Positions 52,005 through 60,418 of a stretch of DNA of 64,000 bases are shown in pieces. The stretch lies in assembly GCA_040756745.1 (NCBI GenBank), contig JBFLYO010000016.1, positions 17,704 through 81,703 on the forward strand, given 5' to 3'. Each line of letters begins with the position of its first letter. Position 1 is the first letter of the stretch. Position numbers and translations under genes: made by a program. Below the pieces are notes generated by a model. That model was given only the letters and a program-made list of their open reading frames with translations, ran no database searches and was not told the DNA's origin. This stretch comes from JBFLYO01 sp040756745 (GTDB taxonomy: Bacteria > Bacteroidota > Ignavibacteria > UBA10030 > UBA6906).

Positions 52005-52970
52005 TCTGACTCTCCCTTGCATCGCCTTCGCCCCTTTCTCTCGCTCGTTCTGGTGTTCCTCGTCGGCTGTGTCTTCAACGCCGACGGCACGTTCTTCCAG
52101 TGGGACACCCATCGCGACATGCTGCGGCAGGTATCGGTGATCGGCCTGCTCGCCTGCGGGATGTCGGTGGTCATCATTGCGGGGGGGATTGACCTCGCCG
52201 TCGGAAGCATTCTTGGCCTCTGCGCGGTGCTCTTTTCGCTCTGCACGATGCACGGAGGATGGCACCCCGCGGCGGCAATCGGTATCACGCTGGCCGCAGG
52301 GGCGGCATGCGGGGCAATGTCCGGAGGGCTGATTGCCCGGTTTAGAATTCAACCGTTTGTCGCCACCCTGGCGATGATGGTCTTCGCCCGCGGGATCTCA
52401 AAGCTGATATCCGGCGGACAGAAGATTTCGACTGCGGTGCAAGTTCCCGACGGATCGTATCAGTACGTCGCCGTCCCCCCTGTGTTCGACGTGCTGGGGG
52501 CTCGCATTGCGGGGGACAACCTTGCGGTCGTCACGCTTATCCTGGTTGCCTGCCTTGGTCTGTGCGCGCTCTTTCTTTCCCGCTTCCGCTGGGGGCGACA
52601 CATGTATGCGATCGGCGGCAACGAGGAAGCAGCCCGCTACGCCGGCATCCCCGTTCGCGCCACCACGGTCATGGCGTACGCGATCTGCGGCCTGCTCTCT
52701 GCGGTCGCCGGGATCTGCCAGGCCGCTCAGGAACAGCAAGGGGATCCCGAAGCCGGGCTCACATACGAACTATCGGCAATCGCCATGGTCGTCATCGGCG
52801 GCACGAGTCTGCGCGGAGGGAGCGGTTCGATCCCCCTCACCGCTCTCGGCATCCTCATCATCGGATACATGGAAAAGATCCTCAGCATCAACGCCGTCGG
52901 CGAAGAAACAAGGCTTATCCTGACCGGGCTGATCATCGTCGTCGCGGTGCTGTTTCAGAAGAACCAATGA
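52002..52970 (+). CDS. Ribose-type (RbsC-like) ABC transporter permease
   Basis: 322 aa from a TTG at 52002 that lies inside a repeat; later in-frame starts are possible but would cut the first helix. About 8-10 membrane segments. Typical RbsC motifs are present: RQVSVIGLLACGMSVVIIAG, GGIDLAVGSILGLC, AIGGNEEAARYAGIPV (the EAA-like loop that meets the ATPase), IAMVVIGGTSLRGGSGSIP and a final VVAVLFQKNQ. It forms the inner-membrane channel with the binding protein encoded 23 bp downstream. No ATP-binding subunit gene is present in the window. Confidence 0.9.
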   Translation: MSDSPLHRLRPFLSLVLVFLVGCVFNADGTFFQWDTHRDMLRQVSVIGLLACGMSVVIIAGGIDLAVGSILGLCAVLFSLCTMHGGWHPAAAIGITLAAGAACGAMSGGLIARFRIQPFVATLAMMVFARGISKLISGGQKISTAVQVPDGSYQYVAVPPVFDVLGARIAGDNLAVVTLILVACLGLCALFLSRFRWGRHMYAIGGNEEAARYAGIPVRATTVMAYAICGLLSAVAGICQAAQEQQGDPEAGLTYELSAIAMVVIGGTSLRGGSGSIPLTALGILIIGYMEKILSINAVGEETRLILTGLIIVVAVLFQKNQ

Positions 52971-52993
52971 CCCACCGATTCAGGAGCGAGACC

Positions 52994-53911
52994 ATGAAGA
53001 GAATATCCCCCTGGGTGTTTCTGACTCTGTTCCCCGCGTCGCTCTTTTGTCAGTCCCCCCGATGGACGATCGGCATGAGCCAATGCAACCTCGGCGAGCC
53101 ATGGCGCGTGCAGATGAACGCCGACGTCAAGAAGGCGGCTGAGGCGTACGCGGAGCTGAAGGTCATTTATAAAGATGCGCAAAACGACAATCTCCGCCAG
53201 GCCGCGCACGTCGACGAACTGATTCGTGCAGGGGTCAATCTGATCATCATCTCGCCGAAAGAGGCCGCGCCGCTGACCAAACCCGTGGCCGACGCCTACC
53301 GCGCCGGGATTCCCGTGATCGTACTGGATCGTCGGGTTCTGGGAGACCAGTTTACCTGTTTCATCGGCGCCGACAACAAGAAGATCGGGAAGGCAGCCGG
53401 ACGCTGGATTGTCAAGCAGCTCGGAGGCAAAGGAAAGGTCGTTGAGCTCAAAGGACTGATGACCTCAACCCCCGGGCAGGACAGAAACTCCGGCTTCCGG
53501 GAAGGCATCGCAGGTTCGGGGATCGAGATTGTGTTCGAGGCGGACATGAAGTGGCTGGAGCCCAACGCGCGGAAGGAGATGGAGTCGGCCCTCGCCCGGT
53601 ACCCTGTAATCGACCTGGTGTACGCGCACAACGATCCCGCAGCTCATGGTGCCTATCTTGCGGCCAGAGCAGCGGGGCGTGAACGGTCCGTCGTCTTTGT
53701 GGGGATCGACGGGCTTCCGCATGAGGGACAGATGTACGTGAGACAGGGGATCCTCGCGGCAAGCTTCGAGTACCCGACCGGCGGCCGAGAGTCAATTGAG
53801 AATGCCCTCTTGATCCTGAACGGCAAGCAGGTACCGAAAGAGGTCACTCTTCCATCCCGTGTCTTCACCAAGGCCACCGTGGACAAAGGTGGGGAGTGGC
53901 TCCCTGAATGA
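52994..53911 (+). CDS. Periplasmic sugar-binding protein of a ribose-type ABC transporter
   Basis: 305 aa from the ATG at 52994 with AGGAG eight bases upstream; an ATG at 52967 overlapping the permease stop (ATGA) is an in-frame alternative. Signal peptide MKRISPWVFLTLFPASLFCQ. The mature part is a Peripla_BP_4-type protein: IGMSQCNLGEPWRVQMNADV, LIRAGVNLIIISPKEAAPLT, GIPVIVLDRRVLGDQFTCFI and VFVGIDGLPHEGQMYV. Substrate should be a monosaccharide; pentose is favoured by the downstream pentulose kinase, whose start overlaps this stop (ATGA). Confidence 0.9.
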   Translation: MKRISPWVFLTLFPASLFCQSPRWTIGMSQCNLGEPWRVQMNADVKKAAEAYAELKVIYKDAQNDNLRQAAHVDELIRAGVNLIIISPKEAAPLTKPVADAYRAGIPVIVLDRRVLGDQFTCFIGADNKKIGKAAGRWIVKQLGGKGKVVELKGLMTSTPGQDRNSGFREGIAGSGIEIVFEADMKWLEPNARKEMESALARYPVIDLVYAHNDPAAHGAYLAARAAGRERSVVFVGIDGLPHEGQMYVRQGILAASFEYPTGGRESIENALLILNGKQVPKEVTLPSRVFTKATVDKGGEWLPE

Positions 53912-55533
53912 ACGGACCGTTTGTCATCGGCATCGATGCAGGAACCGGGAGCGTTCGTGCCGCACTGTTCGACAGGTCAGGTCGGATGGCGGGGTACGGT
54001 GCGCGGGACATTACCCTCTGGCGTCCCACAGAACACTATGTTGAGCAGTCATCCGACGAGATCTGGGGGGCGGCATGTGGCGCAACCCGCGATGCGCTCG
54101 CGGCTGCGCAGGTGTCGCCGGACGACGTCGCCGGCATCTCCTTCGACGCCACCTGCTCGCTTGTTGCGCTCGATCGAAACGACCGACCGCTGACCGTCTC
54201 ACCTACAGGCAATGCCGCTCAAAACGTCATTGTCTGGATGGATCACCGCGCCATTGCCGAAGCGGAGCACATCACCGCATCGCGTCACCGCCTGCTCCGG
54301 TATGTGGGTGGGAGAATCTCCCCAGAGATGGAGCCCCCAAAACTCCTCTGGCTGCGTAAGCACATTCCCTCCACATGGAAGGAGGCGGGGAAGTTCCTTG
54401 ATCTAGCCGACTTCCTGACGTACCGTGCGACGGGAGTCGACGCTCGGAGTCTGTGCACCACGACCTGCAAGTGGGCGTACGACGGACCGCGAGGGATGTG
54501 GGACGAATCGTTCTATGCGTCCTTCGGAATGGGTGCTCTCATCCGGGACAACAAAATCGGCTCGCGCATAGTCCCGATGGGGACGCTCCTGGGCACGCTG
54601 ACGCAGGAGGCGGCCGACGGGCTCGGGCTGCGGATGGGAACGAAGGTCGCGGCGGGCATCATCGATGCCCACGCAGGAGGGATCGGGGTGATGGGGATGG
54701 GGTTCCGTTCGGCGCCGACGCCCGCTCAACTCGAGGGGGTGCTCGCCCTCATCGGCGGGACTTCGTCCTGTCACATGGCAGTGTCCCGAATGCCGAAATT
54801 CATCGGCGGCATCTGGGGGCCTTACAAGAGCGCCATGATCCCCGGACTCTGGCTCACCGAAGGAGGACAGAGCGCGACGGGATCGTTGCTCGATCACATG
54901 ATCAGCAACAACGGCCGGTACGGCGAAATTCGCACGGAAGCGGAGCGGCAAGGCCAGTCGATCTACGATTACCTCAACGGCATCGTACAGGAGTTGAAAA
55001 AGCGCCAGCGCACGGGCGGCACGATCACCGGCGACCTCCATATCCTCCCCTATTTCCTGGGCAATCGATCTCCCCATGCCGATCCCTCCGCCCGGGGTAT
55101 GATCAGCGGACTCACGCTGGATGACAGCATTGAGACCGTGGCCCGAATCTACTACGCAACTATACAGGCGATTGCATACGGAACGCGTCATATAATAGAG
55201 GAGATGAATGCCCACGGGTACCGGATCCGGCGGATTCACGCCTGCGGCGGAGGAACGAAGAATCCCCTCTGGTTGCAGGAACATGCGGATATCACCGGTT
55301 GCACCATTGTTCTGCCGCGCGAGCCGGAAGCGGTGTTGCTGGGCACGGCGATGCTGGCAGCCGTCGGCGCCGGCCTTTATCCGTCGATCACCGACGCGGC
55401 CGCACGCATGAGCGGTGTCGGAGCCCGGTTCTTACACGACCGGTCGACTTCGCGGATCCATGAACAGCGGTACAGGGTGTTCCGCCGAATGTACGCAGAC
55501 CAGAGGAGATACAGACGTATGCTCACACAGTAA
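53908..55533 (+). CDS. FGGY pentulose kinase, D-ribulokinase-like
   Basis: 541 aa. N-terminal phosphate-binding motif FVIGIDAGTGSVRAALFD. ISFDATCSLVALDRNDRPLT and VIVWMDHRAIAEAEHI are typical of the FGGY D-ribulokinase subgroup related to yeast YDR109C, as is the WLRKHIP / DLADFLTYRATG section. C-terminal ACGGGTKNPLWLQEHADITG and EAVLLGTAMLAAVGAG complete the ATPase fold. It differs clearly from the minus-strand rhamnulokinase-like gene. Product would be D-ribulose-5-phosphate entering the pentose phosphate pathway. It overlaps the binding-protein gene and is followed 12 bp later by the GH172 gene. Confidence 0.87.
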   Translation: MNGPFVIGIDAGTGSVRAALFDRSGRMAGYGARDITLWRPTEHYVEQSSDEIWGAACGATRDALAAAQVSPDDVAGISFDATCSLVALDRNDRPLTVSPTGNAAQNVIVWMDHRAIAEAEHITASRHRLLRYVGGRISPEMEPPKLLWLRKHIPSTWKEAGKFLDLADFLTYRATGVDARSLCTTTCKWAYDGPRGMWDESFYASFGMGALIRDNKIGSRIVPMGTLLGTLTQEAADGLGLRMGTKVAAGIIDAHAGGIGVMGMGFRSAPTPAQLEGVLALIGGTSSCHMAVSRMPKFIGGIWGPYKSAMIPGLWLTEGGQSATGSLLDHMISNNGRYGEIRTEAERQGQSIYDYLNGIVQELKKRQRTGGTITGDLHILPYFLGNRSPHADPSARGMISGLTLDDSIETVARIYYATIQAIAYGTRHIIEEMNAHGYRIRRIHACGGGTKNPLWLQEHADITGCTIVLPREPEAVLLGTAMLAAVGAGLYPSITDAAARMSGVGARFLHDRSTSRIHEQRYRVFRRMYADQRRYRRMLTQ

Positions 55534-55545
55534 AGGAGAATGCGC

Positions 55546-56697
55546 ATGACACAGTTCGACGGTTTTGTCGCCGTCCTGCTGCTCGCCGCGGCCGTCATTC
55601 AGGAAGCGGGCGCGCAGGACAAATTCAACGGCCTTTCCATGGGGATGGGAAACCTGTCCCGCCTTTCCCGCGCGAAGAGCCGGTCAATCAGCGCCGAGAA
55701 CTTCACCGGGGAAAAGGGGAAAGGTGCGATGGCGACCACGGGCACCGGTGAGAAGGCAGGAAGGGAACTGGGCAAGGGCTGGAAGATTTCACCGTCGGTG
55801 AGGATCAAGGCGGGAACGGCCTTCACGCTGGCTGAGATCAACGGGGCGGGAGCGATTCAACACATTTGGATGACGCCCACCGGCCCATGGCGGTATTCCA
55901 TCCTCCGCATGCATTGGGATGGAGAGGCCACGCCGTCCGTCGAGTCGCCCGTGGGCGATTTTTTCGCGTGCGGGTTGGGAGAATACAGTCAGCTCACGTC
56001 GCTGCCGGTCTGCGTCAATCCCGGGAGCGCGTTCAACTGCTACTGGGAGATGCCGTTCCGAAAGAGCTGCAGGATCACGATGGAGAATATCGGTGAAGAG
56101 GATATGACGTTGTACTACCAAATCGACTACACGCTCACGGAGGTCCCGTCCGATGCGGCGTACTTCCATGCACAGTTCCGTCGCGTCAATCCCATTCCTT
56201 ACAAGGATGTGTACACGATCCTGGACGGTGTCAAGGGTTGGGGCCACTATGTCGGCACCTATCTGGCCTGGGGGGTGAACAGCACCGGGTGGTGGGGAGA
56301 AGGGGAAATCAAGTTTTATCTGGACGGGGACGGCGAGTACCCCACCATCTGCGGGACGGGAACCGAGGACTATTTCTGCGGCTCGTACGGATTCGAGAAC
56401 AGCAAGACGAAACAATACCAGGAGTTCACGACACCGTACGCCGGTCTCGTTCAGGTGATCCGCCCAGACGGTCTCTACAACACCCAACAGCGCTTCGGTC
56501 TCTACCGCTGGCACATCATGGATCCGATCAGGTTCGAAAAGGACCTGAAGGTGTCGATCCAGGCGCTCGGCTGGCGATCCGGCGGGCGGTACCTGCCGTT
56601 ACAGGACGACATCGCCTCGGTCGCGTTCTGGTACCAGACGGAGCCGCATGCGGCGTTTCCGAAGCTGCCGGAGAAAGATGAGCTGGAACTGAAGTGA
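55546..56697 (+). CDS. Secreted GH172 (DUF2961) family protein
   Basis: 383 aa. The ATG at 55546 is chosen because AAGGAG lies seven bases upstream; the ATG at 55540 would be too close. Signal peptide MTQFDGFVAVLLLAAAVIQE then AGAQ. DUF2961 features: GMGNLSRLSRAKSRSISAEN, GAGAIQHIWMTPTGPWRYSI LRMHWDG, SCRITMENIGEEDMTLYYQ and GTGTEDYFCGSYGFE with the proposed catalytic glutamate. Known GH172 enzymes include alpha-D-arabinofuranosidases and a difructose-anhydride-forming enzyme. With an arabinose-isomerase-like gene and ribulokinase in the same run, D-arabinose release is an attractive reading. Confidence 0.9.
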   Translation: MTQFDGFVAVLLLAAAVIQEAGAQDKFNGLSMGMGNLSRLSRAKSRSISAENFTGEKGKGAMATTGTGEKAGRELGKGWKISPSVRIKAGTAFTLAEINGAGAIQHIWMTPTGPWRYSILRMHWDGEATPSVESPVGDFFACGLGEYSQLTSLPVCVNPGSAFNCYWEMPFRKSCRITMENIGEEDMTLYYQIDYTLTEVPSDAAYFHAQFRRVNPIPYKDVYTILDGVKGWGHYVGTYLAWGVNSTGWWGEGEIKFYLDGDGEYPTICGTGTEDYFCGSYGFENSKTKQYQEFTTPYAGLVQVIRPDGLYNTQQRFGLYRWHIMDPIRFEKDLKVSIQALGWRSGGRYLPLQDDIASVAFWYQTEPHAAFPKLPEKDELELK

Positions 56698-56706
56698 TGC
56701 GCATCT

Positions 56707-56784
56707 AATTGAAAATGGAAATCTGAAGATCGAGGATTGTTCATTAATGAGCAATTCTCGATCTTCAATCTTCCATCCTCAATT
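56707..56784. terminator. Long hairpin of 7-base repeats between converging genes
   Basis: Left arm 56707-56739 and right arm 56752-56784 are inverted copies. The innermost 15 bp (GAAGATCGAGGATTG with CAATTCTCGATCTTC) pair with one mismatch around TTCATTAATGAG. The right arm overlaps the stop codon of the KDPG aldolase gene. Its place between tail-to-tail genes suits a bidirectional terminator, though there is no U-tract. Confidence 0.6.
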
Positions 56785-57429
56785 AGTCTCTTTCGCCTCT
56801 TTGAAGTTCTTTACCATCCTTTTCGCCCGTTCCGTAAGAACCTCGTAGCGCCCTTCCTCTATCGCCTTCTTCTCCAGCAGGTCGCTGCCGATCCCAACGG
56901 CGACGGCCCCGGCCTTCACCCATTCCCCCACGTTGTCGATAGTAACCCCGCCGGTCGGCATCAGCCGGATCTCCGGGAAGGGCCCCGCGATGTCCTTGAA
57001 GTACTTCGGCCCCAGTGAGGTTGCGGGGAAGACCTTAATGATATCAGCTCCGGCACTCCATGCGGCAAGGATCTCCGTAGGCGTATAGCATCCGGGGATT
57101 GCGACCACGCCGGCGTTCCGGCATACTGCGACCACATCGGGGCTAAAGACAGGCCCAACTACAAATTTCGCACCTGCATCGATCACCTGCATGGCGGCCA
57201 GCGGATCGGTCACGGTCCCGGCACCCACAAGAACGTCGGCCGGTGCGCTCCTTGTCATGCTCTCGATGATCCCGACCGCGCCGGGCACCGTCATGGTGAT
57301 CTCGATGCATGTCACGCCGCCAATACGGATGGCTTCGACCACGCGCTTGAGTCGGTCAGGGTCTTTCATTCGGATCACCGCTACAACCCCGCACTCAAGT
57401 ATTCCGGTGAGCGTTTCTTCCTTACTCAT
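56779..57429 (-). CDS. eda: 2-dehydro-3-deoxy-6-phosphogluconate (KDPG/KHG) aldolase
   Basis: 216 aa from the ATG at 57429 (MSKEETLTGILECGVVAVIR); an ATG at 57450 lies in a repeat and is less likely. Class I aldolase motifs: IEITMTVPGAV with the catalytic glutamate, VGAGTVTDPLAAMQVIDAGA, the Schiff-base lysine in DIIKVFPATSLG and LMPTGGV for phosphate binding. It splits KDPG to pyruvate and glyceraldehyde-3-phosphate. The gene follows the KDG kinase, giving the standard two-step end of uronate and pectin breakdown. The 7-base repeat between them may modulate expression. Confidence 0.95.
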   Translation of the reverse strand: MSKEETLTGILECGVVAVIRMKDPDRLKRVVEAIRIGGVTCIEITMTVPGAVGIIESMTRSAPADVLVGAGTVTDPLAAMQVIDAGAKFVVGPVFSPDVVAVCRNAGVVAIPGCYTPTEILAAWSAGADIIKVFPATSLGPKYFKDIAGPFPEIRLMPTGGVTIDNVGEWVKAGAVAVGIGSDLLEKKAIEEGRYEVLTERAKRMVKNFKEAKETN

Positions 57430-57438
57430 CGTCGATCC

Positions 57439-57501
57439 ATTGTTGTTCATTGTTCATTGATCAACAATCCTCAATCCTCAATTCTCCATCCTCAATCATC
57501 T
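57439..57501. repeat. Nine-unit 7-base tandem repeat between kdgK and eda
   Basis: Units ATTGTTG, TTCATTG, TTCATTG, ATCAACA, ATCCTCA, ATCCTCA, ATTCTCC, ATCCTCA, ATCATCT. It begins within 10 bp of the aldolase start codon and ends over the stop codon of the kinase. Confidence 0.7.
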
Positions 57502-58581
57502 TTTAATCCTGGCGCTCCCTCCTCTCATGACGTGCATAACCTCCTCCATCGTCACCATGCTCGTGTCCCCGCGCGTGCTCTGGAGCAGCGCACCGTGGGC
57601 GGCGCCAATCTCGACGCACTCCTGCGGCGGGAAGCCGTGCAGAAGCCCGTACACAAAGCCGCTGCAGAACCCGTCGCCCCCTCCCACACGGTCCTCGACT
57701 TCAAGCCCCTCGTAGCGTCGTGAGGCATAGAACTTGCCATCATAGTACATGATGGCGGACCAGTTGTTGACAAGCCCTGAGACAACCTCGCGCAGCGTTG
57801 TGCCCACTGCCTTGAGCTGCGTATACGAGCCTACGACACGCTCCACCATCCGCTTGTATCCTTCGACGGGGAGGGTCTTCAGCTGCTCGTCCGTCCCTTC
57901 CACTTCGAAACCGAGCACCTTTTGAAAATCCTCCTCGTTTCCGATGAGGACGTCGATGAATGGCAAGAGGCGCTTTGTGACATCGATGGCCTTGCCGCTC
58001 GGCCAGAGCTTGCTTCGGAAATTGAGATCGTAGCTGACGATGGTCCCCGCCTCATGGGCCGTTTGCATAGACACGCGCGCAGCTTCGGCGCAGCTGTCGG
58101 AGAGCGCCGTGAAGATCCCCCCCGTATGGAACCAGCGCACCTTCCGCTCGCGGAAGATTCTCTTCCAATCGACGTCACCGGGCTTCATATGCGACACTGC
58201 CGTATGTCCGCGGTCATAGAGCGACACGCTTGCCCGGACGCCGATGCCGACTTCAGTGAAGTTCAACCCGATCCTGTCGGCGCGACCGGCACCGTCGTAC
58301 GGTACCCATACCACTTCGCTCAGGTCCATGCCGCTTGCCCTGGCATGATTCCGGATGAACCATCCCAAGGGGTTATCCACGAGCCGAGAAACCCATCCCG
58401 TCCGAAGTCCGTACCGCGCAAGGGCATACGCGACGTTGTATTCACCTCCTCCGGCGTAGGCCTCAAACACCGGTGTCAGTTCGATCCGCTGATGCCCCGG
58501 CGGGCTGAGGCGGATCATGCATTCTCCGAGCGACAGAAGATCGAATTGCACCGACGCAGCAGGGATGATGGTCAATGGCAT
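57496..58581 (-). CDS. kdgK: PfkB-family 2-dehydro-3-deoxygluconokinase
   Basis: 361 aa from an ATG with AAAGGA at good spacing. Substrate-side motif FEAYAGGGEYNVAYALARYG and the PfkB signature EVEDRVGGGDGFCSGFVYGL, with the catalytic aspartate in GGGDGF, are plain. The VSYDLNFRSKLWP segment matches KDG kinases. It phosphorylates 2-keto-3-deoxygluconate to KDPG, which the next gene product cleaves. Substrates would come from uronic acids, consistent with the heparinase-like gene elsewhere in the window. The first about 12 residues (MPLTIIPAASVQ) are a short extension compared with typical KdgK. Confidence 0.9.
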   Translation of the reverse strand: MPLTIIPAASVQFDLLSLGECMIRLSPPGHQRIELTPVFEAYAGGGEYNVAYALARYGLRTGWVSRLVDNPLGWFIRNHARASGMDLSEVVWVPYDGAGRADRIGLNFTEVGIGVRASVSLYDRGHTAVSHMKPGDVDWKRIFRERKVRWFHTGGIFTALSDSCAEAARVSMQTAHEAGTIVSYDLNFRSKLWPSGKAIDVTKRLLPFIDVLIGNEEDFQKVLGFEVEGTDEQLKTLPVEGYKRMVERVVGSYTQLKAVGTTLREVVSGLVNNWSAIMYYDGKFYASRRYEGLEVEDRVGGGDGFCSGFVYGLLHGFPPQECVEIGAAHGALLQSTRGDTSMVTMEEVMHVMRGGSARIKR

Positions 58582-58603
58582 GGCTGGTCCTTTGCAGTGA
58601 TCG

Positions 58604-59791
58604 TCACGGGGTTCTCATGCTCCCGCGTACCGGGGTATCCACCCGGAAGCCGAGTCCTTGAAGAGTCCGGACAAGGTTCTCCTGAGCGGGAGGAAGGACC
58701 ACAGTCGTGGCGCTGAACTCTCTGCGCACGGGATAGGATGTTCTGAGTTTCTGAAAGAAGCTCCCCCGGTCCGCCTCCCTGACCGACGCAATCGCACGGA
58801 GTGCACCGTCGTCGCGTCGGATGTCATAACACGTTGTCACAATCTCGTACAGTAGCTGTTGTTCCGGCCGCGGCGACACGTCCGGCGCGATCCGTTCCGC
58901 CGACGGCTGGGGGAGAGGAAAATTCGGCGGGTCGGAGCTGTCCTCGTCGGTGAACCGCGCAAGGGCATCCACCAGCATCCGGACGGCATTCACCTTTCCA
59001 TCGAGCGAGTACCCGGCGATATGAGGCGTCGCCAGAAACGCGCACTCCACGGCACGCGGGTCGATTGCCGGTTCGCGCTCCCAAACGTCCAGGATGGCCG
59101 CCCCAACCCGCCCCCCCGCAAGCGCCTCCAGCAGTGCCGTCGTGTCGACGACGGCTCCGCGTGCAGTATTGACCACCACGGCTCCCGCCTTCATCCGTGC
59201 CAGCCGGTCCGCATCAATGAGATGGTACGTGGGGTCAGACCCTCCTCTGGTCAGCGGTACGTGCAGCGAGAGGATATCGGCATCCATCAGTGCGTCCAGC
59301 GGGCGGTAACGGCTGTCGCCGGTTGAGCGCGCAAGGGGGGGATCGCAGAGGAGGGTGCGCATGCCGAGTGTCGTCGCGACACGAACTACTCTGCTGCCAA
59401 CGTTCCCGACGCCGACAATGCCGATGGTCTTTTCCCGCAGGGACGTCCCGGCGGCTTCACCCCAGGTCAGGAGGGCGGCCGCAAGGTATTCGACGACGGA
59501 TTCTGCGTTGCAACCGGGCGCGCTGGCAAACTCGATCCCCCGCCCCTGGAGGTATTCCGTGTCGATGTGATCGGTGCCAATCGTGGCGGTTCCCACGAAC
59601 CGGACGGAGCTCTCCTGCAGGAGCGAGGCATCGACGGCGGTCTCGGAGCGCACCAGAATAGCATCGGCGGAACGAACCACGAACGGCGTCATCTCCCCCG
59701 TCTCAACAAGGTCAACGTCGCCGAACCGCCTGAATGCCTCACGGGCGAACGGGATATTCCTGTCAGCAATAATACGCAAGGGATGACGCAA
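58604..59791 (-). CDS. pdxB: 4-phosphoerythronate dehydrogenase
   Basis: 395 aa. The first codon is TTG at 59791; a second TTG at 59779 (RIIADRNIPF) would give the usual PdxB-like N-terminus, and neither has a clear ribosome-binding site. Motifs: IIADRNIPFAREAF, TATIGTDHIDTEYL, NAD site GIVGVGNVGSRVVR, catalytic arginine in NTARGAVVD, glutamate in DVWEREPAI and histidine in ATPHIAGYSLDGK, the last diagnostic of PdxB. A C-terminal dimerisation domain follows. It acts in vitamin B6 synthesis, so this is a housekeeping gene, though PLP-dependent enzymes abound nearby. Confidence 0.9.
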   Translation of the reverse strand: MRHPLRIIADRNIPFAREAFRRFGDVDLVETGEMTPFVVRSADAILVRSETAVDASLLQESSVRFVGTATIGTDHIDTEYLQGRGIEFASAPGCNAESVVEYLAAALLTWGEAAGTSLREKTIGIVGVGNVGSRVVRVATTLGMRTLLCDPPLARSTGDSRYRPLDALMDADILSLHVPLTRGGSDPTYHLIDADRLARMKAGAVVVNTARGAVVDTTALLEALAGGRVGAAILDVWEREPAIDPRAVECAFLATPHIAGYSLDGKVNAVRMLVDALARFTDEDSSDPPNFPLPQPSAERIAPDVSPRPEQQLLYEIVTTCYDIRRDDGALRAIASVREADRGSFFQKLRTSYPVRREFSATTVVLPPAQENLVRTLQGLGFRVDTPVRGSMRTP

Positions 59792-59821
59792 GGAGGGAAA
59801 CGCGTCGATGGTTGTGTGTCG

Positions 59822-60337
59822 TCATGCGTGAGAGCTGCGTCTCAGCTTCATGCTGTACCCTGCGCGCTCAACCGCGCGTTGCGTTGCCTCAAGCACGCGT
59901 GGATCGGGATTGTGGGAGAGCAAGGGTACCTCAGGCATCGCCTTGAGTTGCCCAAGGAGTTTATCGCCTTCGGATCCCGCCAGTTGCTCGCACATCTGGT
60001 AGACCCCACCCTCCTGCTCCTCAAGGTCATTGTGCACGCGAAGAATCGAACGGAGTGCAGCGATGATTTCCGAATCCGGCGGCGGGACCATGAGCGCGGT
60101 AATTGCACCGTGGTCCAGTCGGATCCTGTCCGCGACCGGGATCGGTGTGCCTCCGCGCAGTCGTGCGGCTGCAGGGAGCAGGATCTTTTCCTCCATGCCG
60201 ATGTGCCGCAGGAGGCCGGAGCGGAACTGCGCGTATGCTTCCTGGTCGATCGCACCGGGGTTTTTCGTTGCGCGGTCGAGGAGCGCATCCAGCCGGTCAT
60301 GGTCGTCGGACAGATATCGGGCTATGGGACCCTGCAT
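59822..60337 (-). CDS. Hemerythrin HHE cation-binding domain protein
   Basis: 171 aa. Iron-binding histidines and glutamates are spaced as in the HHE family: LSDDHDRLDALLD, LLRHIGMEEKILLPAA, RLDHGAITALM and VHNDLEEQEGGVYQMCEQL. Cytoplasmic. HHE proteins sense or bind oxygen, nitric oxide or iron, or help repair iron centres. The gene lies 81 bp after the CDF transporter gene and likely shares its promoter, which carries CRP/FNR-like boxes. An AAAGG lies just before the ATG. Confidence 0.9.
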   Translation of the reverse strand: MQGPIARYLSDDHDRLDALLDRATKNPGAIDQEAYAQFRSGLLRHIGMEEKILLPAAARLRGGTPIPVADRIRLDHGAITALMVPPPDSEIIAALRSILRVHNDLEEQEGGVYQMCEQLAGSEGDKLLGQLKAMPEVPLLSHNPDPRVLEATQRAVERAGYSMKLRRSSHA

Positions 60338-60418
60338 GGTCTTGCCTTTCGGTCAGATGCCTGTACAATGAAATTACGGGAATTGGGAGAGGAGATGCAA
60401 CCGCGCTCCGGGGGGAAC

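Noticed and set aside
52562..52993. Extension of the binding protein into the permease gene
   Set aside because: It is an alternative frame of the permease, and the signal peptide starts at 52994.
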